The notes beneath the pieces were generated by a model that did no database searches, was not told the origin of the DNA, and worked only from the letters and a program-made list of their open reading frames with translations. A stretch of 64,000 bases of DNA, from positions 1,054,001 to 1,118,000 of the forward strand of contig CBDFKK010000008.1 in assembly GCA_965248815.1 (NCBI GenBank), read 5' to 3'. The position numbers and the translations under genes are program-made. Origin of the DNA: CBDFKK01 sp965248815 (GTDB taxonomy: Bacteria; Pseudomonadota; Alphaproteobacteria; SMXP01). Positions 8,518-17,469 of the stretch are shown here, in pieces (the stretch's first letter is position 1; every line of letters starts with the position of its first letter).

Positions 8518-10026
8518 TTAGAAATGCGTCCAAATCGTCTTGGTTTGGAGATAGGGCTCCAGTCCTTCAGCACCGTTTTCGCGGCCCCATCCCGATTGCT
8601 TGTAGCCGCCAAACGGCGCAATCGAATCTGGGATGCCGTGAACGTTTATCCCAACTTCGCCGGCCTTGATTCTGTACGCGACCCGCAATGCGCGCGAAAT
8701 ATCGCGAGTCCAGACACTGGCGGCAAGGCCATAAGGCGTATTATTGGCTTCCGCGATGATCTCGTCGATGCCGTCTCCATCGAACGACTGCACGCTTAGA
8801 ACGGGGCCAAAAATCTCTTCCCTAATAATGCGCATGTTAGAACGCGTGTTCGCAAAGATCGCCGGTTCCATAAAATGGCCAGGCCCGTCGAGCACACCAC
8901 CACCGGTGACCAGCTCGGCACCGTCGGCCTTCCCGCTTTCGACAAATTCTTGCGCCCGCGCCAATTGACCGGCGGTGATAAGCGGACCGATATTGGTTGA
9001 GGGATCGAGACCCGGCCCGATCTTGAGCGCGCGTGTATGCGTCACCATGCCGTCGATGACTTTGCCAATCACATCTTCGTGGACATAAATGCGCGAGGGG
9101 CACGCGCAATTCTGACTTTGCAGAAAGAAGCCCATGCGCACGGCCATGGGAATGACTTTTTCCAAGTCGGCGTCAGGAAAAACAATAAATGGCGACTTGC
9201 CGCCCAGCTCGAGCGTAACTTTCTTTAAGTTACCGGCAGACGCTTCAACAATTTTCTTGCCGACTTCCGTCGATCCGGTGAACGCGATCTTGTCGACATC
9301 AGGATGCGCGGCGAGCGCGGCGCCAGCCTCTTCGCCGATGCCAGGAACGATGTTAATGACGCCTGCGGGAAATCCGGCTTGTTCAACGAGTCGGCCGAGC
9401 AAGAGCGCGCTCAGAGGCGTCTTTTCGTCAGGCTTCAAGACGATGGTACAACCAGTGGCCAATGCCGGTCCCAACTTCATCGCGGTCATACCAAGGGGAT
9501 AGTTCCACGGAATAATTTGACCGGCAACGCCAACAGGCTCGCGCCGCGTCATGATCATCCGTTCGACATCCGGCGCCGGCGGCTCCGAGGGAAAGGTCTG
9601 ACCGGTAATCTTCGTTGTCCAACCAGCGAAATATCTGAGCATGCGCGCCGCGCGCGACGCCGCCATGGCACCGCCCGGATTTATTGGCATGCCATTGTTG
9701 ACCACTTCAATCTTTGCGAAGAGCTTTTCATTGTCATCAAGAAGATCGGCGAGTTTCAACATCAAATCGGCGCGCGCCGTGGCACCCATCGTCGTCCACG
9801 GACCCTCTTCAAAGGCTTTTCGCGCTGCTCTCACCGCTTTGTCGATATCAACGGCGCCGCCCGCACACACTTCTGCAATCTTTTGCTCCGTAGACGGATC
9901 GAAAATATTGATTCTCTTTCCAGAGTCCGATTCGACCCATTCACTGCCGATCAACAGCCGATGGGTTGAAGCCAAGAAATCTTGCGTTTCACTGGAAGGG
10001 GTCGGTGCCTGCGGCGACTCGTTCAT
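8518..10026 (-). CDS. NAD(P)-dependent aldehyde dehydrogenase
   Basis: A 502-residue aldehyde dehydrogenase of usual length. The active site is complete: N174 in IPWNYP, the general-base glutamate E273 in TLELGGKSPF and the nucleophilic C307 in SQNCACPSR. The cofactor segment FTGSTEVGK is present. It oxidises an aldehyde to a carboxylate in the cytoplasm. It is divergent from the FAD-oxidase operon at 10274 with a 247-bp gap that should hold both promoters. The shared control region suggests a common pathway in which the aldehyde is produced by the neighbouring enzymes; the substrate is not known. Confidence 0.92.
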   Translation of the reverse strand: MNESPQAPTPSSETQDFLASTHRLLIGSEWVESDSGKRINIFDPSTEQKIAEVCAGGAVDIDKAVRAARKAFEEGPWTTMGATARADLMLKLADLLDDNEKLFAKIEVVNNGMPINPGGAMAASRAARMLRYFAGWTTKITGQTFPSEPPAPDVERMIMTRREPVGVAGQIIPWNYPLGMTAMKLGPALATGCTIVLKPDEKTPLSALLLGRLVEQAGFPAGVINIVPGIGEEAGAALAAHPDVDKIAFTGSTEVGKKIVEASAGNLKKVTLELGGKSPFIVFPDADLEKVIPMAVRMGFFLQSQNCACPSRIYVHEDVIGKVIDGMVTHTRALKIGPGLDPSTNIGPLITAGQLARAQEFVESGKADGAELVTGGGVLDGPGHFMEPAIFANTRSNMRIIREEIFGPVLSVQSFDGDGIDEIIAEANNTPYGLAASVWTRDISRALRVAYRIKAGEVGINVHGIPDSIAPFGGYKQSGWGRENGAEGLEPYLQTKTIWTHF

Positions 10027-10273
10027 TCGGTTTCACCATATCTTTTGTACTGAGCGGCCAAGTATACGCCGCGGTGATCGCCGCCCCAACCCAGGCGACC
10101 GTCCAAGCCCGGAAGCATTACATAGGCCTGTTTACCAAGACTGATCCAGACTTTTCGGCCCAGTTAGCCAGACCGTGGAAGCAGAAACAATCGTCTTTGC
10201 GCCGGGCCTAGAACTGCAGATATACTATCTATTAAATCCAAGCCCTTTGTCGCACCCCTAATCCGATGGATCG

Positions 10274-11848
10274 ATGGCAAAAAGAACTCTAGATCATGAG
10301 CTGAGCGTGCAAGAGAGCGCGGCATTCGATGTCTTTGCGGCAATCGTTGGTAGAGATCGTGTCATAACCGACCAGGACGGGCGGCAATATTTTTCCAATG
10401 ACATCTTTTATTGGGAAGGTAATGAGACTGCAGACTTAGTTGTGCAGCCGCGCACCAATGATGAAGTTGGCCGGGTTGTGCGGGCCGCGTCTGAATTCGG
10501 CTACCACATTTCCACACGCGGTGGCGGCATGTCGTACACCAATGGCTATGGACCAGCTGAAGCGGGCGCCATCGTCATTGACATGCGCAGACTCAACGAG
10601 ATCCGCGTCATCAACGAAACCGATAAGCTCGTCATCGTAGAGGCTGGCTGCACCTGGCAACGGCTTGACGATGCGCTCAAGCCACTTGGCTATAAGGTAA
10701 TATTTCCGGCACCTTTCTCCGGCATCTACTCGACCGTCGGCGGCGCCCTTTCGCAAAATATCCCTGCAGGCATGGCCGGAATATTAGGACTTGAGGTCGT
10801 CCGTGCCGACGGCAAGATCGTTCACACAGGATCATGGTCGGCACATGACAATGCCTCGCCCTTCTTTCGCAATTTCGGACCCGACCTTACGGGTATGTTC
10901 TTGGGTGACTGCGGCACCCTCGGCTTGAAGACTGCCGCGGCTCTGCAAATTGAGCCGCGTGCCAAAACTTTGGCGCACGGCTCATTCGCGTTCGAGACGT
11001 ACGAAGATCTCTGTCAAACTTTTGTCGAAATGGCGGACTTTGACTTCTTGGTAAGACGCGTCGGCCTCGATCCCTTCAAAAGTCAGAATGCGGCCAAGGT
11101 CGGCTTTAAAGAAGCGATAAAGACTTTGGGCGATGTCACGAGTTCCGGACCAACTCTTCTTTCCGGCATCAAAGACTCGTTCAAAATGGCGACGGCGGGC
11201 ACTAATTTCATGGAAGGGGTCAAATGGTCGCTTCATCTCTCGGCCAAAGGGCTCACCGATGAAGGTGCGGAGATCGCCTTGCAATTGGCACGGGACGTCT
11301 GTCTCAAGCGCGGCCGCGAAATTGCGAATATTCTGCCTCGTGCCATGGACGCGCGCGGTTTTTCGGTCCGCGGCTTTCTCGGCAAGGACGGCCAACGCTG
11401 GGTCCCGACCAATTCGATCTTTCCCTTGAGCCGTGCCGTTGAAGTGGCGACTGCCGTACAGGGTTTCTTTCATATCCGCCGATCTGACATGGATCAATGC
11501 GGCATGTGGGAGTCTTATATGACAAGTGCAGGTGCCGGATATTTCATGTGCGAGCCGAGTTTCTATTGGGTGGACGAAGTGAGCCAATTGCATCTCAATC
11601 ATCTACCGGCCGATGAAGCAAAAAAATTCCGGCAAATTCCGGCCAATCTGGAAGCACGTGCCTATGCCATGAAATTACGTAGCGAGTTGAGAGACTTCTT
11701 CTTCGATTTGGGCGCCGTTCACGTTCAACTTGCCAAATTTTATCGCTATCAAGACTCACTTGGTGATGAATCGAAGCGCTTGTTGAAAGAAATTAAGGAT
11801 GTGATGGATCCGAGGCACATTCTCAACCGGGCAAATCTCGGCCTGTAA
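10274..11848 (+). CDS. FAD-linked oxidase (FAD_binding_4 / GlcD-like)
   Basis: A 524-residue flavoprotein of the vanillyl-alcohol-oxidase/PCMH family. The FAD-binding region spans about residues 55-230, with QPRTNDEVGRVVRAA, STRGGGMSYTNGY, VEAGCTWQRLDDAL and STVGGALSQN, then LGLKTAAALQI. The C-terminus ends in MDPRHILNRANLGL, the usual family close. It probably oxidises a 2-hydroxy acid, an aryl alcohol or a lactate-like intermediate. It heads a plus-strand operon with a methyltransferase 21 bp downstream and a VOC protein after that. Confidence 0.85.
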   Translation: MAKRTLDHELSVQESAAFDVFAAIVGRDRVITDQDGRQYFSNDIFYWEGNETADLVVQPRTNDEVGRVVRAASEFGYHISTRGGGMSYTNGYGPAEAGAIVIDMRRLNEIRVINETDKLVIVEAGCTWQRLDDALKPLGYKVIFPAPFSGIYSTVGGALSQNIPAGMAGILGLEVVRADGKIVHTGSWSAHDNASPFFRNFGPDLTGMFLGDCGTLGLKTAAALQIEPRAKTLAHGSFAFETYEDLCQTFVEMADFDFLVRRVGLDPFKSQNAAKVGFKEAIKTLGDVTSSGPTLLSGIKDSFKMATAGTNFMEGVKWSLHLSAKGLTDEGAEIALQLARDVCLKRGREIANILPRAMDARGFSVRGFLGKDGQRWVPTNSIFPLSRAVEVATAVQGFFHIRRSDMDQCGMWESYMTSAGAGYFMCEPSFYWVDEVSQLHLNHLPADEAKKFRQIPANLEARAYAMKLRSELRDFFFDLGAVHVQLAKFYRYQDSLGDESKRLLKEIKDVMDPRHILNRANLGL

Positions 11849-11869
11849 CGACTTAATAGGACTGTAACC

Positions 11870-13009
11870 ATGACGACAAACGATCTCGAAATGACGCTGC
11901 ATCTCTCCCATGACGATGAGGCGCGCCGCTGGTTCATCGTCGCTTACAAGAAGTTCGTCAATATCAATATGGAAGCGGGAATTCGAAATCTGTTTGATGA
12001 TGAGATTGCGCCCAAACTAGAGACTGAGCTTGGCCGTGATCTCGACGATATGAATATTGAAGACCGCAAGCGCGCCAAGCGAGAGCTTGGGCCCGAGCCA
12101 ATCTTTCGGCTATGGGAATCAATGAACCACGGCTCCCAAGGCATGATGTGGGATTGCATTACGAACATTCTCGATCACGACCTACCGCGACTACAACAGG
12201 CGACGGAGCAATTGAGCGAACGCAAAAGTCATCGCTCAACACTCAAACTCGATCCCGACCTCAAAATCCCCAACTACATTGCCGAGACGGAAATCCATCG
12301 CCAACCTGGCGGCTTCGCCCTCGACAAGGGTGATGGCGACATCACCGCCGGCGCCTATATGCTGGGCGCAGCGCTCATGTATGGCCAAGGCAAAGGACAC
12401 GCAAAGAAAGGCTACGGCTCTGCGGACCTTCTGATCGACCAAGTTAGAGCCAGATTTCCAGAATTCAGTCCCCAGACGATTCTCGATGTCGGCTGCGGCA
12501 GTGGGACGCAAACTCTAACTTACGCCCAAAAGTTTCCGAATGCGAAAGTGACGGGTATAGATTGCACGCCGGGATTTGTGCGCTTCTCCCATGCACGTGC
12601 AGAAGCCTTAGACTTGCCTATCGATTTCATTCAAATGAATGCCGAAGAGATGTCATTCGAAGACGAGTCGTTCGACTTTGTTGTGTCTCACATTGTGGGT
12701 CACGAAACGTCCTGGGAGGCATTACCCAAAGTGATTGCCGAATGCTGGCGCCTGGTTAAACCCGGCGGTGTCGTCTTACATTTGGATGTGCCCACACAAA
12801 CCGGCTATCTCAAACTTGCCGATCAAGTGTTGAATGATTGGCAAGTGAACTATAACGGCGAGCATTTCTGGATGGGATGGGCCGATGCCGACGTGCACCA
12901 GATCATGCTCGACAAAGGCTATCCTGCGGACGCCATCATTGCTGAACATGTCTCGCGCGGAACCAGTCCCGGCCATTGGTTCGTCCATGGCGCTCAAAAA
13001 CCGGCATGA
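11870..13009 (+). CDS. Class I SAM-dependent methyltransferase with N-terminal extension
   Basis: A 379-residue protein. Residues about 200-310 form a Rossmann-type methyltransferase domain: motif I ILDVGCGSG (204-212), the acidic GIDCTPGF strand, NAEEMSFEDESFDFVVS and LVKPGGVVLHLD. The first 190 residues are a separate helical domain that I do not recognise; it contains a VAYKKFVNINMEAG segment and a Gly/His-rich stretch near 170-185. The gene lies 21 bp after the FAD oxidase and 10 bp before the VOC gene, so the three are one operon. It may methylate a hydroxyl or carboxyl of the pathway intermediate. Confidence 0.82.
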   Translation: MTTNDLEMTLHLSHDDEARRWFIVAYKKFVNINMEAGIRNLFDDEIAPKLETELGRDLDDMNIEDRKRAKRELGPEPIFRLWESMNHGSQGMMWDCITNILDHDLPRLQQATEQLSERKSHRSTLKLDPDLKIPNYIAETEIHRQPGGFALDKGDGDITAGAYMLGAALMYGQGKGHAKKGYGSADLLIDQVRARFPEFSPQTILDVGCGSGTQTLTYAQKFPNAKVTGIDCTPGFVRFSHARAEALDLPIDFIQMNAEEMSFEDESFDFVVSHIVGHETSWEALPKVIAECWRLVKPGGVVLHLDVPTQTGYLKLADQVLNDWQVNYNGEHFWMGWADADVHQIMLDKGYPADAIIAEHVSRGTSPGHWFVHGAQKPA

Positions 13010-13019
13010 GTCGGCGATC

Positions 13020-13481
13020 ATGATTCACGGCATTCATCATCCGGCGATATCCACAAAAGATATAACCCGGGCCCTCGCCTTTTATTGCGGCGTGCTCGGA
13101 TTTGACGAGGTGAAACGCTTCGGCTGGCCAAAAGGCTATGCGGATGCTGATGAACTGACCGGCTTGAAAGACTCCGCGGCGACTTGCGTCATGCTGAAGA
13201 AAGGCAACAGTTTTTTGGAGGTCTTCGAGTTTACTGCGCCAACCCCACAGGAAGCGGTGACGGAAAGGCCGGTGTGCGATCACGGAATCACGCATATCTG
13301 TCTTTATATAAGTGACATGGATCACGAATATGAGCGGCTGCAAGCGGCGGGTATGACGTTCCACTCGGAGCCCAAAAGCGACGGCAACACGCGCATGGCC
13401 TACGGCCGCGACCCTGACGGCAATGTGGTCGAGCTTCTTGAAGTCATCAACAAAGAAGATCCAGCCCTGTTGGAGATCTAG
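13020..13481 (+). CDS. VOC (glyoxalase/dioxygenase fold) protein
   Basis: A 153-residue vicinal-oxygen-chelate protein with the two beta-alpha-beta-beta-beta modules. The module starts are HHPAISTKDITRALAFYCGVLG and DHGITHICLYISDMDHEYERL, and the C-terminus has DPDGNVVELLE. Candidate metal ligands are the first-module His and Glu and the second-module His and the terminal Glu. The ATG at 13020 begins where the domain begins; the longer open frame upstream overlaps the methyltransferase. Its TAG stop overlaps the TAG stop of the convergent gene in a CTAG palindrome. It is the last gene of the FAD oxidase/methyltransferase operon. Confidence 0.85.
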   Translation: MIHGIHHPAISTKDITRALAFYCGVLGFDEVKRFGWPKGYADADELTGLKDSAATCVMLKKGNSFLEVFEFTAPTPQEAVTERPVCDHGITHICLYISDMDHEYERLQAAGMTFHSEPKSDGNTRMAYGRDPDGNVVELLEVINKEDPALLEI

Positions 13482-14059
13482 CTCGGCGCTTTCGGGTGAA
13501 AGACTTCATATGACGTGGGATCAATGCCTTCCGGCGACGCGTTTATCACCGCCTGAAACAGCTTCTTTTCTTCCGCGACTACATCGTCGCTCACATGAGC
13601 GATGGTTTCCCAATCCTGCGGCGCAAAATGCTCGTTGGTCCAGCGCTCCAGCGGATTGCGCCCACCGGGCATAGCCCGGGCCGCTTCTTCGAAATAGCGT
13701 TCCGTTGCCTCTCGAAACGCAAGCTCACCAAGTTGGCCCGCCTGCACAAGTGTACCGACCTCAGATTTATAAGTCGCCGCCACTTGGCGGCAAGCGTCCA
13801 TGCCGACTTTTAGTTCTCCCAGCAGCCGATGCGCCTCTTCCTCGGATTCAGGAACGCGAGGTTCAAGCAAGTCATGAATAGTTTGATCCTGAACAAAAAC
13901 GCGTTGTTGCGCCCACACGAGATAGGCGGCGCACGCTTCAAAAAAACCCGTCAACTCTAATCCCTTCTGCTCGCTCCTATTGAAGCCGTCAAGAAGGGCT
14001 GCCCGTACTTTGAGCATCTGCTTTCGTTCAAATGCTACTTGACCCGTCGAATCAGCCAT
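13478..14059 (-). CDS. Hypothetical helical protein
   Basis: A 193-residue cytoplasmic protein, predicted from composition to be mostly alpha-helical, with no signal peptide. I do not recognise a domain. The start at 14059 (MADSTGQ) is preferred over upstream codons because a GGAAAG ribosome-binding site lies five bases before it. It is convergent with and overlaps by four bases the VOC gene, and it diverges from the DUF1194 gene at 14186. Confidence 0.65.
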   Translation of the reverse strand: MADSTGQVAFERKQMLKVRAALLDGFNRSEQKGLELTGFFEACAAYLVWAQQRVFVQDQTIHDLLEPRVPESEEEAHRLLGELKVGMDACRQVAATYKSEVGTLVQAGQLGELAFREATERYFEEAARAMPGGRNPLERWTNEHFAPQDWETIAHVSDDVVAEEKKLFQAVINASPEGIDPTSYEVFHPKAPS

Positions 14060-14185
14060 GAATTCTTTCCTTTGTCCAAAGGGGTCCCTCGCCAAAGTTC
14101 GCATTTTGCCGCGATTGTGCAACAGCATTGCGTCTCAGGGGGAATTGCGCCTACGCTATCATCATCAACAAAATCTGGAAAACAA

Positions 14186-15004
14186 ATGGACTTATCAAAG
14201 TCATTGCGCCTCGCTCGTTCACTTGCAGGTTCCACCCTCTTTGCTTTTTCGACTATTCCCTTCGCTTTCGCTCAAGACTTCGGCGAGGAAGTCCCTGAAT
14301 TCGACCAAGTGCCACAAGAGGTCGGCGAAGAAGTGGATCTGGAACTTGTTCTAGCAGTGGATATTTCATTCAGCGTCGACACAGTCGAGGCACGAACACA
14401 ACGCGATGGTTATATCGCCGCTATGTCGCACCCTTCAGTCCTTGCCGCCATCGAATCCGGTTTTTTGGGAAAGATCGCCGTTACCTATGTGGAGTGGGCG
14501 GACGCTTACTACCAAAATCAATTGGTACGCTGGAGCGTCGTTTCAGATGAAGAAAGTGCGGCCCTGTTCGCTGGTCAGCTAGCAGAACGCCCGCTCAACC
14601 GCGCGTACTACACCTCAATCAGTCACGCCATAGATTTTTCTACAGATCTGTTCGACAGCAACGGCTATGCGGGATTGCGCAAAGTTATCGATATTTCCGG
14701 CGATGGACCCCACAATCAAGGGCGCCGGCTTGCCGACGCGCGGCGCGAAGCGCTCGATAAAGGCATCACCATCAACGGCTTGCCCATTCTCAATGACCGG
14801 CCGCAACCTTGGGGCATCATGTCGACGCCGCGCGACATGCAGCTCGATCTTTACTACAGCGATTATGTGATCGGCGGGCCCGGCGCTTTCTTTGTCGCGG
14901 CAGAAGACTTCGAAGCCTTTCGCTCGGCGATTCTTTCAAAACTCATTCGTGAAATCGCCAATGTTCCGGCCAGCGACGTCAGCAAATTTGCGGCGGTTCA
15001 ATAA
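14186..15004 (+). CDS. Exported DUF1194 (von Willebrand factor A-like) protein
   Basis: A 272-residue protein with a signal peptide (cleavage after FAFAQ near residue 28). The mature part begins with VDLELVLAVDISFSVD, the MIDAS-like DxSxS of a vWA fold, and continues with the DUF1194 landmarks YVEWAD, the SHAIDFS helix, KVIDISGDGPHNQG and GGPGAFF. DUF1194 proteins are mostly alphaproteobacterial and of unknown function; the fold suggests metal-dependent protein binding in the periplasm. The ATG at 14186 was chosen because the signal peptide starts there. Confidence 0.85.
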   Translation: MDLSKSLRLARSLAGSTLFAFSTIPFAFAQDFGEEVPEFDQVPQEVGEEVDLELVLAVDISFSVDTVEARTQRDGYIAAMSHPSVLAAIESGFLGKIAVTYVEWADAYYQNQLVRWSVVSDEESAALFAGQLAERPLNRAYYTSISHAIDFSTDLFDSNGYAGLRKVIDISGDGPHNQGRRLADARREALDKGITINGLPILNDRPQPWGIMSTPRDMQLDLYYSDYVIGGPGAFFVAAEDFEAFRSAILSKLIREIANVPASDVSKFAAVQ

Positions 15005-15010
15005 GAACAC

Positions 15011-15916
15011 TTAGGCCTCGTAGTCAAAGCCATCGGCAGTACTGACGCAGCGCAGCGCGGTGGGCGCCGCAAAGTGCGCCGCCAGAATGTGAGCGCCCGT
15101 ATCAGCAACCGTCTCCATAAATGCCCGTCGCGTTGCACGAGATTGTTTTGGATCCAGACAAAAATCACTGGACCATTCGGGATGCTCAAATTGAACCGGA
15201 TGGTGGATCACATCGCCGGTCACGTGAGCTTTTTCATCACCCTGCTCCAGATTGAGGATCACCGTACCTGGCGTGTGTCCGGGCGCGGGCGTCAGTGAAA
15301 CCCCCATCTCGAGCTCGTGATCCATGTCGACGAGCGTGGCCTGTCCCGCTTCCAATACCGGCAATACGCTATCGTTCCACGACCGGCGATAGTCGTTTTC
15401 CGGATCTGTTTCATGAAGGTTTTGCCAATAGTCGACTTCTTCACGGGCAAAAACGTATTTGGCGTTCGGAAACGTTGGCACCCATCGCCCGTCGCGCAGC
15501 ATCGTGTTCCACCCCACGTGATCCGCATGAAGATGGCTGCACATGACCACATCAATTTCTTCAGGTTGAATCCCCTGGTTTCTCATGGTTTGCAAGTACG
15601 GACGATTTTGCATGTGCCATTCAAGAAGTGTGGGGCGCTCCTTGTCGTTGCCGATACACGTATCCACAAGAATGTTAGTTCGGCCTGTGCGAATGACAAT
15701 CGAGTGAAACGACATGATCAGAGAATTCGAGTCTCGATCATAAAACCGCGGGTCACTAGCCACCTTACATGTCGCAAAGGCTTCGGTGGTCGCATCCGGT
15801 AGAACAAAATCGGGCTCGTGAAACGGTCCCTCGACTTCGACGACACGTTGAATATCAAACGGGCCGGGCAGTTTCATGGCTCTGACCTTTCCAGATACAG
15901 CTTCAATGAAAGTCAT
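15011..15916 (-). CDS. MBL-fold metallo-hydrolase (lactonase-like)
   Basis: A 301-residue metallo-beta-lactamase fold protein. The zinc motif is SHLHADH (H128, H130, D132, H133), followed by GHTPGTV and the VTGDVIHHP strand with the third ligand set, then a C-terminal AAHFAAP histidine. The arrangement (N-terminal strand with ILVDTCIGND, then HxHxDH) is that of quorum-quenching lactonase and related hydrolases. There is no signal peptide. The substrate cannot be assigned. It stands alone on the minus strand, convergent with the DUF1194 gene. Confidence 0.87.
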   Translation of the reverse strand: MTFIEAVSGKVRAMKLPGPFDIQRVVEVEGPFHEPDFVLPDATTEAFATCKVASDPRFYDRDSNSLIMSFHSIVIRTGRTNILVDTCIGNDKERPTLLEWHMQNRPYLQTMRNQGIQPEEIDVVMCSHLHADHVGWNTMLRDGRWVPTFPNAKYVFAREEVDYWQNLHETDPENDYRRSWNDSVLPVLEAGQATLVDMDHELEMGVSLTPAPGHTPGTVILNLEQGDEKAHVTGDVIHHPVQFEHPEWSSDFCLDPKQSRATRRAFMETVADTGAHILAAHFAAPTALRCVSTADGFDYEA

Positions 15917-16036
15917 ATCGATGCCGGAAGCGGCAATGCGACGAACTTCGGACTATGCTCGAAAGGGAATCCTAGCCTGGAGGCCGAGAAAAGGCCATGC
16001 AAATTCCCGACAACAAATAGACTGCGATCGGACCAG

Positions 16037-16672
16037 TTAGGCGCTCTTGCTAAAGAGTTTAAATTTCTTCCGTACCTTTTCGGCCTCTTTGTTCGAGGAC
16101 TCTTCAGTTGACGTATGCTCAACAGGGGGCGGCATACCGGCGCCGATATCGATGAATTCGTGATCAAGCGTCGACATTTGCGACACCTGATTGTGGCCCC
16201 ATAAATCGGAATATTCTTTCGAACATTCTTGAGATAGCGCGAGGATGAAGCGAGGTTTGCCGTCCTTGCCAGCCAGTGGAAATCCGGCGATTTCTACCAT
16301 GGCCATGCGGCCGCTGGCATACTCTTCTTCCATGACATTGCGAAAGCTGCAGGGCCATGAAATTACTTGTTCGTAGGTTTTTAAAAATGCACTGGACGTA
16401 TCCAGCGGAATTGATATCGACGTATTCGTCAAATCATCGCCGCGGCGCGTCACAATGGCGGTGCCGATCAAGCGGAATGTCAGTTTGCGATCTTCGCCAA
16501 ATTCCAACAACATGACATTGGGAAGAAGTTTAGCGATTGCTCGCGGATTAAAGGCGGCCTTGGCAGGCATCACGTTCTGGCCGCGAAGCGCAAACCAAAA
16601 TTCTGCAAACTTGCGATTTTCAGCCCTGAGAAATTCTATTTTCTGTTCCATAGACGCCTCGGACGCCCGCAT
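16037..16672 (-). CDS. PAS domain protein (PAS_5 type)
   Basis: About 211 residues containing the alphaproteobacterial PAS_5 pattern: FAEFWFALRGQNVMPAKAAFNPRAIAKLLPNV, followed by LTFRLIGTAIVTRRGDDLT. No histidine kinase or DNA-binding domain follows, so it is a stand-alone sensor-type module. The C-terminal 50 residues are polar and basic (EKVRKKFKLF). Three starts are possible (TTG 16699, ATG 16672, ATG 16651); 16672 has a GGTGGAA just upstream. Ligand and partner are unknown. Confidence 0.75.
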   Translation of the reverse strand: MRASEASMEQKIEFLRAENRKFAEFWFALRGQNVMPAKAAFNPRAIAKLLPNVMLLEFGEDRKLTFRLIGTAIVTRRGDDLTNTSISIPLDTSSAFLKTYEQVISWPCSFRNVMEEEYASGRMAMVEIAGFPLAGKDGKPRFILALSQECSKEYSDLWGHNQVSQMSTLDHEFIDIGAGMPPPVEHTSTEESSNKEAEKVRKKFKLFSKSA

Positions 16673-16772
16673 TTCCACCGGAGCCGAGACTAGCCACAAT
16701 TGATTAAAACTCTTGTAAATATCGGCACGCCGCAGCCCCTTGTGCCCGGCTATCGCGAATAGATGCAGCCCA

Positions 16773-17429
16773 TCAGGGGTTTAAGAGTTCGAGCACCTCC
16801 TCGGAGGGGCGCACGTCGCCGAAACCGGCATGAAACGACATTAGAGAGGCCAGATGAAGCGCATCGCTCACGGTAGCGTTGGCATCAGAGATCATGATGG
16901 TCCGGAAGTTCATCATCATGGCATCGCGCGCCGAAGTTTCACAACAGATATTTGTCATTGTTCCGGTTATGAGAACTGTATCGATTTTTGCAGCGCTCAG
17001 ACGCTGTGCCAGATCAGATGCACCAGGCAGAAAAGAACTGTAACGCTTTTTGACAACGGTCCAATCTGACGCTTCCTGCTTGAGTTCGGGATGAATGTCG
17101 TACCCAGCATTCCCCTCAATCAACGAAGAAGCCGCGTCGGCCGCGTATTTGGGTCCCAATACATCGCCAATGAAACCAGGCCAATCCCGAAACTCCGTGA
17201 CGATCCAGACAACCTGACCACCAGCTGCGCGGGTCGCTTCAGCTAGTTGATTGATCGTCGGCATAATTTCGATCGACGCGGGTATACCGTTTGGCGCAAC
17301 GAAAAAGTTTTGCATGTCGACGACAACAAGCGCCGTCTTCTGAGCGTCAAGAGTCGGAAACGCATAGCGCCGCCCTCGACGCGTGGTCACGTCTTCCATA
17401 AACGCTTCGGGAAGTTGTTTGGGGTTCAT
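16773..17429 (-). CDS. Cysteine hydrolase (isochorismatase family)
   Basis: A 218-residue isochorismatase-fold hydrolase with the full triad: D38 in VVVDMQN, K127/K128 in WTVVKKRYSSF and the cysteine in GTMTNICCETSARDA (162/163). Members cleave amides such as ureidoacrylate, N-carbamoylsarcosine or nicotinamide. The gene lies 40 bp downstream of the amidase gene on the same strand. An amidase followed by a cysteine amidohydrolase suggests stepwise deamidation of a nitrogenous compound; this is inference. Confidence 0.88.
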   Translation of the reverse strand: MNPKQLPEAFMEDVTTRRGRRYAFPTLDAQKTALVVVDMQNFFVAPNGIPASIEIMPTINQLAEATRAAGGQVVWIVTEFRDWPGFIGDVLGPKYAADAASSLIEGNAGYDIHPELKQEASDWTVVKKRYSSFLPGASDLAQRLSAAKIDTVLITGTMTNICCETSARDAMMMNFRTIMISDANATVSDALHLASLMSFHAGFGDVRPSEEVLELLNP

Positions 17430-17469
17430 GCCAGTCCCACTTTCTCTTCAGCTCACTCAAGACGTCATG

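Noticed and set aside
9304..9969. Plus-strand open frame of 221 codons
   Set aside because: Antisense shadow of the aldehyde dehydrogenase with Arg/His-rich composition.
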